Below, piece by piece: positions 55,139-64,000 of a DNA stretch of 64,000 bases (the first letter of the stretch is position 1; each line of letters begins with the position of its first letter). The stretch spans positions 8,323,109-8,387,108 of the forward strand of contig OW203736.1 of NCBI GenBank assembly GCA_934045075.1, in the 5' to 3' direction. Below the pieces are notes generated by a model. That model did no database searches, was not told where the DNA came from, and was given only the letters and a program-made list of their open reading frames with translations. The DNA is from Yponomeuta sedellus. Its lineage: Eukaryota; Arthropoda; Insecta; Lepidoptera; Yponomeutidae. The position numbers and the translations under genes were made by a program.

Positions 55139-55345
55139 TAATAATACAACAATTTACACGAATTTAACACTCGTTTTTTATTTCATTTTTTACAATAACG
55201 TTTCGGGCTCTTTGGTTTAATAACTGTCAAGGCGCCTGTCATCGTTCGTCTGTGACCACGGGTACTGTAAAGAGCCCGAAACGTTATTGTAAAAAATGAA
55301 ATAAAAAAAAAGAGTGTTAAAGCCGTATAAATTGTTGTATTATTA
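55139..55345. repeat. Foldback element with GAAAC motif
   Basis: Arms of about 75 bp: the left ends ACAATAACGTTTCGGGCTCT and the right starts AGAGCCCGAAACGTTATTGT, with a central 50-60 bp loop containing CTGTGACCACGGGTACTGTA. The AGCCCGAAACGTT part resembles the GAAA box and following stem of Penelope-type hammerhead motifs, but the CUGANGA box is degenerate. Near-copies of TATAATTTTGTTA lie just outside both arms. Confidence 0.65.
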
Positions 55346-55959
55346 TATAATTTTGTTATTAGGAGCGTAATAGAAGATTTTTTTCTGTTGTAACAAATAA
55401 TTTTATGTTGAATGGAGAATTTGAGACTGTAAGAAAATACTTTTTGTTACTTCGTATTAAAAGCATACTTAATTACTTTCAATAAGTACTTTTAAATAAA
55501 TATACTTTACTTTCAATATTTTTTTTATTTATAATAGACTGTACCGTTACCTTCTTATGCACGTAAGGCGTCGCCTCGTAACGAAATGGCGCGTAAAAGA
55601 ACCTAACGCCATGTTGTTTGTTTACATTTTTCTTTCTCGCTTATTCTTCTTTCTCGTTAATCTTTCTATTCACTCGTACAAGTTACCTACTCGCTTACAA
55701 TCAAAACAGTTTCTTATTCGGGCGCAATAAAGACTACGAATAACCGAATACAAACTAGTAATGTTTGTAAAGCGATGGTTTAGGTTTACTGATCTAATTT
55801 GCCACACCAAATTGAATATTATTCTCAGTACATAGAGTACAGTTTATTATTTACGTCTCGCTTGTTTTAAAATTCTATTGTTCTAGGGTTATTCGAATAA
55901 TCTGAATAACTTCTACAATCGAATTGTCATTCGATTGTTATTCAAAATCGCCCATCTTT
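55346..55959. other. Gene-free stretch
   Basis: AT-rich with no supported gene or recognisable repeat. 56046-56480 to the right of the tRNA-family piece is similar, apart from a short inverted repeat around AAAAAGCACAAATC (about 56190-56220). Confidence 0.45.
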
Positions 55960-56045
55960 GATAGATAGCCAGAGGTCGCGGGTTCGAATCCCGGCATGGG
56001 TGGAATTTTTTAGCCTCTAAATAGGTTTTTAAAATTGTCCCTACA
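55960..56045 (+). repeat. tRNA-derived family, 3'-half copy 5
   Basis: Begins at the 3' side of the anticodon arm (ATAGCCAGAGGTCGCGGGTT, box B) and runs through ATGGGTGG and the tail TAGCCTCTAAATAGG. The tRNA 5' half is absent. Confidence 0.75.
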
Positions 56046-56639
56046 CTTTACAGCATAAAGAAAAAATAAACTTCAATAGATTCGAAATACCTTCAATGGG
56101 ATTCGAAGTCGGTGTCTGTGCCCTCTGAGCCGGCGTCTCCGTATTTGATGCCTTTTTGCCTACAATATGATAAGAAAATCTTAGTTTGAAAAAGCACAAA
56201 TCTTAATTTGTGCTTTTTAGGTTAAGAAATTCGAAGACCTGAAGTTTAAAATAAATTGAGAGTTGGAGTTATAAGATAGTTCAGAAAAAAGTAAGCATAC
56301 AGCAGACTGTTACAACTTTGTAAGCCCAGTAGGTTCTAGGCTAGACGACCTTCCGTAACTTTTTGAGATATTCATGCAGTGATCAAAAAGCAAACTAAGG
56401 TATGAGTACTAAGAATGTTATAAATCACCAAAAACTATTTTCGATATAAACCCTCCCCACTACTGGGGCACGTGTCGCTTCCTTCATCCCAGGTAGGTTC
56501 GGCCATACTCCATCACGGGGACCAAGTCCGGGTTGGTGGAAGATTGTAAGACTTGCGTTCGAAAAAAACCACTACCGGTAGTCACAGAACGGTCACCCAT
56601 CCTGCACCTGACCGCTCTTCTTGTTGTTTAACTCAAGTA

Positions 56640-59052
56640 GGGGAGAGCGGGGCTGAACGTGCCGATTTTGACAAATCCCTCGATAAATCGGGGAAGCCCA
56701 ATGCTACGGTTAATAATTCAAGTCTATCTTAAGTAAAATTTAAACTAGATTTGAAACTTCTATCCAGTTTTTGTGTTTTTGATTAGTTTTATTTAAAAAA
56801 ATATATTTATAAGCAGCGGTCGAACGGCACTACTGACCCCTCTCTGGGGGCAAGTAGTGCCGCAGCTGAGGGCGGTTGTGCCGTTCATAATGTTTGGCCT
56901 TTTAGACGGACTAAATTGATAACACATAACATTTGATAGCTTCAAAGTTAAATTTATAAAAACACAAACAAAATATAAACTTTAAAAAAAATTTAAAAAA
57001 ACAACAACTCGTTACACTTCTGACTATCTGATACTGAAAAGATTTTCTGCATTAACATTTTCTACTTAATTTTAATATCAATGAGACATATTAAACAAAG
57101 CTATCAAAAACGGACCCCTTACAGACTATGATACTATTTTTAATACAATTTTCTCCCATTACCTAAGGTAACTAATAATATTTAAGTAAATCAAAATGAT
57201 TCTTCTCTCATTAATCAGTCTCTTATATCACTCTTCCAATGAACTTACATTTAAAGAATCTAAAAACAATAAAAAAAATTAAAGATATTCTTCAGACGAC
57301 TGATCAGAATAGCAATTAGGACATACAAATGTTAAGCTTTCTCCATAATCCACACATTGCATATGAGCCCATTTCTTACATATGCTGCATTCGATCTATT
57401 GTTCTCCAGGCGTTGAATTAGAGAAAGAGTCACAGCATAGGATGCAGAAGTATTCTGGCCTATTCTCTTCATCGGCACTGTCATCATCATTTTGAAGAAC
57501 TTTCCTTTTAGCGGGGTTCTTGGCCATTCTCTTTTTTTGTTTAGTTCCTTTAGCACTTTTTCCTTCCGCATTTCTCTTACACTTCTCTGTGGTTTTATTT
57601 TCTTTCTTTTTATTTTTATTGGCCTGTTCTTCAGCTATACCATTTTTTTCTGGTGTATCCGTTAGAACAGCTGACTTTCTTTTACGTCGTTTATTAAGTT
57701 CAATTAAACGGGGAGGTGCTTTATGTAATGGTCTTATTGACTCCAGAGAACAGGGTGCATCGTTATCTCCTATTCGCGAAGTGATAAGATCTCATCTGCT
57801 TGAGGACGACAGCGAGGTCTACTGTGATTGATTGCTGAAGTATTGACGGACACTGCGAACCGTATCATCTGAGTCATGGAGATTTTCGGAGATCCTTTCT
57901 TGAATGTTTGAAGGGGCAGGCAAATTATCGATCTCTTGTAAGGATTGGTTATCCGGCATCGGGCGGTCGGTGACGAAAGACGGCGCAGTCTTCCTCTGTA
58001 AAAACATTCGAATCATAGGGCCAAATGCCAGCTTTTTTGAATGAGTTCGAAATATTAGTGGGTGTTGCTGCCAACGGGAAAGCATATTTCACAATGCCTG
58101 GTATTTCGTAGATAGTCATAGTCTTCCCAGAATTTGTTCGTAGCCAGTTGTTCTGGGCTTTGGAGCAGTATGATTTGAATGGACCATTAACTCCAACATC
58201 GAGTGGTTGCAATGTGGTGGGAATGAAAGCATTATCACTGAATTTGCTTTGGCTTTTTCAATCACATCTATATCTACGTGGGATGAATGATTATCGAGGA
58301 GTAAAAGTACTGTCTCTTCAGGAGTAGGCTTGGTATATTTAATGAAATGATCCATAAACATAAAAAATTCCGTACTTGTCATCCAACCCGAACGATTACC
58401 AGCACCAATACATTCAGGAGGGCCATCACGAATGAACAGATCCTTATATTTCAGACATGGGAATACAAACATTGGTGGAATTGTGTTTCCCAAAGCATTT
58501 ACCGCCAGCTCAACTGTGACTAACGTACCACGTTCTGCTGAGACAATCGCTCCTACCTGCTTTACCCACAATTTTCTTTGGTTTCAGCACAGTTTGAACT
58601 CCCGTCTCGTTCAAATTCCATATCCGTGATGGAGGAAGATTATGCTTTGTAATTTGATCACCAAGTTTCTCAAAGAATTGGTTCACATTATGTCTGTTGA
58701 ATGAGGTTGCACTTTTCACCATATGACATTAAAATATTCTGTAGAAAGCGTCAAAATTGAATAGAATCATATTTCTTGATAAATAACAAACACATTAGTA
58801 CAACTCCCATATCCGTAACCCCAAAAATGTTGACTTGATACCAAAAAGTATGAAAGAAAAAATATTTACTCACGTAATGCCGGACGTTCAGACACTGCCG
58901 CACGCATCGCGTCTGTGGCGAAACTCGCCGCCGCGCATGCGCGAGATTGCACGAGCGTCGAACATAATACGTACGTATACCTATCTCCTTATGTTTTTAA
59001 GATTTTTGCATCGGAACAACTTACCCCCGGCACTTCCAACCCCGATCTCCCC
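56640..59052 (-). mobile_element. Full-length pogo-type element
   Basis: 2,413 bp with inverted repeats GGGGAGAGCGGGGCTGAACG and (inverse of right end) GGGGAGATCGGGGTTGGAAG, flanked by TA (56638-56639, 59053-59054). The transposase runs on minus. The flanks are two halves of a repeat that is intact at 59340-59720, which confirms the boundaries. Confidence 0.9.
57265..58760 (-). pseudogene. pogo-type transposase with a C-terminal PHD-like finger
   Basis: Pieces on minus: 58722-58580 (SATSFNRHNVNQFFEKLGDQ, IWNLNETGVQTV with first catalytic Asp replaced by Asn), 58571-58116 (KQVGAIVSAERGTLVTVELA, FPCLKYKDLFIRDGPPECIG, SGWMTSTEFFMFMDHFIKYT, LLLLDNHSSHVDIDVIEKA with second Asp, MLSFPPHCNHSM), 58212-57949 (MQPLDVGVNGPFKSYCSKAQ with third Asp) and a tail to 57265. 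The tail ends CILCCDSFSN, then IECSICKKWAHMQCVD and FVCPNCYSDQ, a PHD-like zinc finger with one stop in place of Trp. The start is not resolved; the N-terminal DNA-binding part is missing or decayed. The Asn in NETG is a notable active-site change. Confidence 0.82.
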
Positions 59053-59339
59053 TAATTGACTCCAATCACTCTGTTCGACTAGGCCAAGAGCGTTTAAAAA
59101 AGTATTTGATTCAACTGTATTTTTAAGCGTAAAGCGAAAATAGTGTCCTTGTTACAATACCTTCAGAAGAAAAAGGTCTGGTTGGAGCGCTGTTTGCTGC
59201 TGGTGTCGAGAAAAAATCTGCGCTGGCAGGTACCGCACCTGGAAAAGCAATGGAAAGGAATATTGAAATGAAACGAAAATAAATAATGTTACTGGCAATA
59301 ACCGATAAAATAGAGCTAAGGGAGCTAAGTTCGGATTGC

Positions 59340-59720
59340 TGGAGGATTGTAAGACAGTGGCGGGTCTTACTGTCAGCCATTTCATGACAGCCGACACCAA
59401 CGGCTTAGCAAGCCTTATAAAAATCAGAAGCGCTCGGAAAAAATGCCACTAGCGATAATCACGACACGGTCACCCATCCTGCCATTGACCGCGCCTGTAG
59501 TTGCTTAACTCAAATGATCGATTCCAATCACTGTTCGACTAGGCCGCGAGCGCTTAAAAAACTATTTGATTAAACTGTATTTTTAAGCGTAAAGCGAAAA
59601 TAGTGTCCTTGTTAAAATACCTTCAGAAGAAAAAGGTCTGGTTGGAGTGCTGTTTGCTGCCGGTGTCGCCAAAAAACCTGCGCTGGCAAGTACCGCACCT
59701 GGAAAAGCAGTGGAATAACA
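59340..59720 (-). repeat. 5S-rRNA-like SINE copy 2
   Basis: Matches copy 1 (56500-59240 without pogo) in the same orientation, including AAGCGTAAAGCGAAAATAGT and GAAGAAAAAGGTCTGGTTGG. It contains GGTCACCCATCCTGCC and TTGCTTAACTCAAA on plus, the inverse of 5S-like promoter boxes. 59240-59340 separates the copies. 59720-60000 has no gene. Confidence 0.45.
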
Positions 59721-60019
59721 ATAACTGATAAAGTACAGTTGGCATTACTTTTGCTGAATAGTTGTGGTGTGCTTTGATTTATTCTGGTTATCATTTACAC
59801 CTTTTTATACATATATATTTATGTATTGGTGCACCAATAGCTTTCTAGAAAGAAATTGGATGGCTGGAGTGATCTCACAGCCCTGCTGACCCAACTATGA
59901 GGCTAAGTACGGAAATCACAGGACAAACATACTAAACTTTTTCTATGTGGCTAATTACTAGTGGAACCAAGCAGTTTGTATCAATCACTTCGTTCCACTC
60001 TAGTTAATTAACCGCTTCC

Positions 60020-60172
60020 CCAAGATTCACATAAATCTTTAATTTTTCCTCCTAATATGTGTTAGTGAGATCGCTCTTAGCGATAAGACCGCCAATAACA
60101 TCACTTAGATTTAAGAATCATGGTTGTAATATTTTTCTGGTTGTGCAATAAAGTGTTCTGTATCTATCTATC
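60020..60172 (+). mobile_element. LINE 3' end with a (TCTA)n tail
   Basis: Contains GAGATCGCTCTTAGCGATAA followed by GACCGCC, a sequence I associate with the 3' ends of lepidopteran LINEs, then TTTAAGAATCATGGTTGTAA, GTGCAATAAAGTGTTCTGTA and TCTATCTATCTA. The same end is at 36614-36720 on minus. There is no coding part. Confidence 0.6.
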
Positions 60173-60193
60173 TAGTGCAATAACATAAAATTA

Positions 60194-60380
60194 GCAAACC
60201 TATTTAGAGGCTAAAAATTCCACCCATGCCGGGACTCGAACCCGCGACCTCTGGCTAACCGTGCTATTTCTTCTGGCACGGTTAACCACAGGTCGCGGGT
60301 TCGAGTCCCGGCATGGGTGGAATTTTTAGCCTCTAAATAGGTTTTTTAAAATTGTCCTTAGCACACGTTAGAGCATTAAA
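60194..60380. mobile_element. tRNA-derived foldback element, copy 6 (hairpin)
   Basis: AACCTATTTAGAGGCTAAAA through ACTCGAACCCGCGACC and TGGCTAACCGTGC is followed by TATTTCTT and the inverse of the same, then the tail TAGCACACGTTAGAGCATT and an A run. The hairpin tip again lies in the tRNA anticodon arm. Its right end abuts exon 3 of the THAP gene. The arms differ at a few positions, so it is older than copy 2. Confidence 0.82.
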
Positions 60381-60389
60381 AAAAATTAC

Positions 60390-63023
60390 CAGTTGAAGAG
60401 GTAGGAATCTGCTGTTGCGATGACATGTCACCAACGTTAACCTCACGTTGATTCTCCAAGTTGAGGCAGATGGGATATCTACCGAATGGCTTGGTTCAGC
60501 AGCAGAAGTGTCTGTAAATTCAAAACAAAATGAATTAGTTACTATTTTATTATAACCTTTATAATATCCCTCTTTGTTTAATGGCAGGGATTAAAACTTG
60601 AATTAACTAAGTGTGTGTAACAATATTAAACACTCAATATTAACAACTGTGCATTCTAAACTAAATTCTAAAACTCCAAAGCTAAGATACCTAATTAAAT
60701 ACCTACGATACTTGCTAATACAACCGTAAGGTAAAATTTTACCCATAGTTAGTTAGACCTGAGATTTCCGCACTTAGCCTCATAGTTGGGCCATTGTACG
60801 TAGCAAGCGCTGAGGTACGCTAACACCTCAGACACTAGGGTTTCCTTACGATGTTTTCCTTCACGGTCAGCGAGTAGTATTGCTACTATAATTTCACAAA
60901 TTTACATGACTTAGAAAACAAAGTCATTGGTTTATCTAAACCTACGACCTCCCGATTAAGAAGCCGTAATTTTACCCATTTGGAATGATATTAAGGTAAT
61001 TCAAAGTTAATTTGTATTTACGTGGAAATCATGCTTTGAAATAGTCGGTTGAATAGGTACCTCTTTAACATGGGAATTATAATGATGGCTCGTTTTGCTT
61101 TAAAATGTTCATGCATTAAATACTCACATAAATCAATTATGACTATTACTAGTACATGACATTATTTCCACTAAGAATCTTCTAATTCTACTCATACTAT
61201 CTACATATTCTACAATCTACATTCGGGGGAATATCTTCTCTTCAACCTGCACTATTCTCTTCGTTTTTACTATTTTTACCAGAGTTGTCTAAAACTATTA
61301 ATTTTATCTTTCTTCTCAGTGTGTAGTTATGGTCTAGATCTACACAATATTTTTTGAATCTATTGCCTTCAGCTGTAATAAATAATCACAATAGTGCATA
61401 GTGTTAAGCATATCTACCATTTGAACTGCATACAGTCTGTTTGCTTTTAGAATATACCTCGGGCTCTAGAGTAGGCTTTGGTTTTCGCCAAAAGCACACG
61501 AGTGTAATACTACTTTCAGCTCTGTAAAAAACTTTCCTTATTAAGTTTCGATATTTCCTATTACGCGAATATATCCGATAGTAGCCGAGGTATATTCTAA
61601 AAGCTAACAGAATATACAATTTTTAAATTAAAGCAAACATACAACAAAAACATTATAAAAGAACTGGAGCCTATGGGGATTTCTTTTCGGTCCATTCGGT
61701 CGGGCTGTGGAATGCATTGCTGCAGAGTATTCGTACTAGCCCGTCATTAAGTACTTTCAGGAAACGGTTGAAAGAGCATTATCTGTCTATATGTTAGCTC
61801 CTTGATAGGTATTTATGTAAGTAGGTTTTTATTATGTATGTACTCATATTTCTTTGATGTACTTTATTCTTTTCATTATTAGAATTTTTATACATTTGGG
61901 AATCTATCTTGGCAGGATTTTGCTATCTATATGTGTATTAAGTACCTATGTAGTGTATGTTGTGCACATGCATATGATGCATAGACCCGTTTTATATCTC
62001 CACTCCGACTCCCCAAGGTTTGCTGGAATAAATCTCTTACAGACCTATGTTTTTAATCAGCAGTTTTTGAAGCTCCCCTTTGTACGTGTATTTTCTTGCA
62101 TTGTATTTCTTTTTTTTGTCTTCCGTGTGCAATAAAGTGTAATGATAAAAAAAAATGTACCTACTGACTTAATATGGCACTACTGATAGCAAAAAGTATT
62201 TTGCAGCTTCATATTAACACCAATTTTATTGGAGTTCCAATAACACAACATTAAAAATACAGGCACGTACAATGCTTCTAGCCCCACACTAGGATAACCT
62301 GTATCGTGGGGAACCAGTAACAACAACATCACAAACATGTAAACATCCAAGACCAGGGTTTTTTTGGGTTCGAACTCGGGACCTCTTGCACTGTATGCAG
62401 ATACGCTACCGCTGCGCCACAGAGGTCATCTAAAACTCACAATACCTTAAAGGAATATTCCTTTATAATAACTTTCCGACTATCAAGTCCCCCTAGAGCC
62501 CAGTCTAGTCACCCTGATCGCACTCAAGTAAGTACATACCTTCATAGGAAGCGATGGCCTTCGCTGATTCAGTCTCATTCTCAGCTTCTTGTGAAAGCTG
62601 CGAGTACCGGGGAGCTAAAACAGCTTCATTGCCTGAAAAAGCAATTGTCGTTCAAACACACTAATTTAACTATCTATAGTGCCACACTCGTGGCCCAGTG
62701 GAACCGAGTGATTGGAGCTTAAATAGGTACTTAAAAATTCTGATTGCGTGTGAAGGCACTTGTGTAAGAATTTCTTCTCCACTGAATAAAGTAGGTACTG
62801 CATAACGCAACCTGGAGCCATCTCCTTGTATGTACCTGTGTTCAAAGTGGAGGCGGCATATTTTTCTACAGCGATTGCTGCGGTTTAACTTTGCCCCAAC
62901 CACTTTTGATTGAATAATATTTATCCACGAAGAGCGTAGTGCGCTCTCACGGGGGAACACATATAATTGTGTTGTCGATCTACAGCCCACAACACAACAT
63001 CTGTTATGCCTGTTATCTGCCAT
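60390..63023 (-). CDS. THAP-domain gene, 5' part (three putative exons)
   Basis: Exon 1 starts at ATG 63023 and encodes a THAP zinc finger: CCVVGC near the N-terminus, FPRESALRSSWINII, then ICRLHFEHRYI and the terminal AVPTLF, the hallmark C2CH order. Exon 2 is 62632-62540 (acceptor CTTTTTCAG, donor GAAG/GTATGT) and encodes an acidic stretch NEAVLAPRYSQLSQEAENE. Exon 3 is 60511-60390 (acceptor AATTTACAG, donor CTG/GTAATT). The exon 1 donor is uncertain: a weak site near 62772 gives an open frame into exon 2. THAP proteins bind DNA and are often transcription factors. The downstream part would lie left of 60390 but is not recognised. This is the best candidate host gene here. Confidence 0.6.
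61443..61604. mobile_element. MITE in a THAP intron
   Basis: 162 bp with 20-bp inverted ends GCTTTTAGAATATACCTCGG at both sides. No clear target duplication; the class is unknown. It encodes nothing. Confidence 0.6.
61640..62152 (+). mobile_element. LINE 3' end (CR1/Jockey-like RT C-terminus)
   Basis: Plus strand 61675-61798 reads FSVHSVGLWNALLQSIRTSP, then LSTFRKRLKEHYLSIC and stop, the typical end of a CR1- or Jockey-like RT protein. A 3' UTR of about 350 bp follows and ends GCAATAAAGTGTAATGATAA and an A run (to 62152). It is 5'-truncated and lies antisense in a putative THAP intron. Confidence 0.72.
62348..62427 (-). repeat. tRNA-derived SINE head
   Basis: On minus, CCTCTGTGGCGCAGCGGTAG (box A-like) is followed 30 bases on by GAGGTCCCGAGTTCGAACCC (box B). 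The acceptor stem does not pair, so this is a SINE promoter region and not a tRNA gene. It differs from the foldback family above. Confidence 0.6.
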
Positions 63024-63757
63024 CGTTACTGTAATAATAAATAGGTTAGGTTACTTGCATGCTTACTTTCAGCAATTGCAAATGTGTATTTCAGAAACTC
63101 TACTGTGGTTTGATACTTACCAAGCACCAAGTGACTTCAGATAATAATGTTCACAACGCAGCAGCACTCGTTCTCTCACAAATTGTCAGTAAATCTGAAA
63201 ATATAAGATGACAATTAGAACCTACAAATATCCAAACAATTATGCAATTCAATGTTACCCACGACTTAATCCTGAAGAAAACTGATAAACTTTACCTATA
63301 GTGCCTTAAAGTGAATCTAAAGAAATTATCAGAATCAACAAGTGAAAAGCGCGAATATTCGTTATGGAAGAAAACAATAATTATCATTTTGACCTATGTG
63401 CTGTGGTAATGTATACTCACAATCGACAGATTGAGTGAAATCGTCGATTCTAACTACAAAAAAATAAATTTCTCGTTTTATACAAGTTTTTGGACACTCG
63501 ATAAGTCCAAATGCTTTAATAAGCCACCCACCAGCTTTGAAGTACTAAAAATAAACAATTAAAAATATAAATAAGTTAATTTTTTTTTAGTATAAGTCGT
63601 TGAAAACCAAATATTGACCATAACCCCATCAATACGAATGGTGGCACATCCTCTACGGCCCGCTGATTGGCTCCAACGTTTCCTACCGCTGCGTACAATC
63701 ACAGGCGGTTGCATATTAAACTGGGAAAGCGGCAGACCGCGCGGTTAGCCGACTTAG

Positions 63758-63970
63758 GTGACAATTCATCCATAAAATATCTCATCCGCACATGAATCGT
63801 CCCTCTTTTCGAATTGCTAGGCGTTAATTCATCCGCAAATATGTCATCCGAGGATGAAATGACACCTTTTTCAAATTGTTAGGCGTTAAACCATCCGCAA
63901 ATATTTTCTCCCAGGATGAGATGACACCCTTTTCAAATAATTAGTTGATGATTCATTCGCAAGTGTATTG
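63758..63970. repeat. Diverged tandem repeat, about 66-bp unit
   Basis: About three units share ATTCATCCGCAAATAT, a CATCCNAGGATGA-like core and CCTTTTTCAAATTGTTAGGC. They extend to near the window edge. 63024-63757, upstream of the THAP start, otherwise shows no gene; it would contain the THAP promoter. Confidence 0.6.
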
Positions 63971-64000
63971 AAAGGTGGTAACGCCAAAGCTAGCAGATTT

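Larger units (their letters stand above)
56500..59240 (-). repeat. 5S-rRNA-like SINE copy 1, split by pogo
   Basis: Left part 56500-56639 and right part 59055-59240 are colinear with the uninterrupted second copy at 59340-59720. On minus, both contain GTTAAGCAAC-like sequence, then GCGCGGTCA-like and GGATGGGTGACCG, which resembles the internal promoter of 5S rRNA as used by SINE3-type elements. The 5S match is by memory of the consensus and is modest. The pogo element inserted at TA between them. Confidence 0.45.

Overview
This window is eukaryotic nuclear DNA, most likely from a moth or butterfly, and at least from an insect. It has GT-AG introns, no operons, piggyBac, Transib, mariner, pogo, Harbinger, MULE, hAT, BEL/Pao and Gypsy relatives, LINE 3' ends with tetranucleotide tails, and a THAP-domain gene. 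Nearly every coding region belongs to a transposable element. The only plausible host gene is the THAP gene at the right end, plus one very weak candidate exon near 51.1 kb. The species call is inference.

Left third (0-13.3 kb). A Gypsy solo LTR (832-2054, TSD ATAT) carries a 5'-truncated Jockey LINE. To its right lies a three-level nest. A Gypsy-type element (2890-13258, minus, TSD TCCT) has a Jockey LINE (3669-9033) inside its 3' LTR. That LINE has a complete Harbinger element (5444-8346, TSD TAA) inside its ORF1. The Harbinger element looks intact: a spliced transposase on plus and a spliced MADF-BESS protein on minus interlock through each other's introns. The Gypsy element is a chimera: a viral-glycoprotein-like reading frame takes the place of gag and runs in frame into reverse transcriptase.

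Middle (13.3-36.6 kb). One old minus-strand LINE reverse transcriptase gene has been split by a piggyBac element (right end at TTAA 22011), a young BEL/Pao element (22101-29148, plus, LTRs differing at one base) and a second BEL/Pao element (29662-36487, minus). The piggyBac gene is itself broken by a Transib element (15333-17884) whose ends read CACAGTG, a 338-bp insertion that is mostly a perfect palindrome, a tandem MITE dimer, and a 42-bp palindrome. All four have clean target-site duplications.

Right (36.6-64 kb). A 1.16-kb array of a 308-bp tRNA-bearing repeat sits between 10-bp target duplications. It is followed by a second Gypsy solo LTR, two fragments of an uncharacterised transposase-like family, a piggyBac tail, two adjacent MULEs (one holding a mariner and a piggyBac scrap), a Gypsy gag fragment, several Harbinger, hAT and pogo remnants including a 1.4-kb tandem duplication, a full-length pogo element (56640-59052), and a THAP gene on minus. 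A tRNA-derived repeat family recurs at six places, four of them as inverted (foldback) copies, and links the window together.
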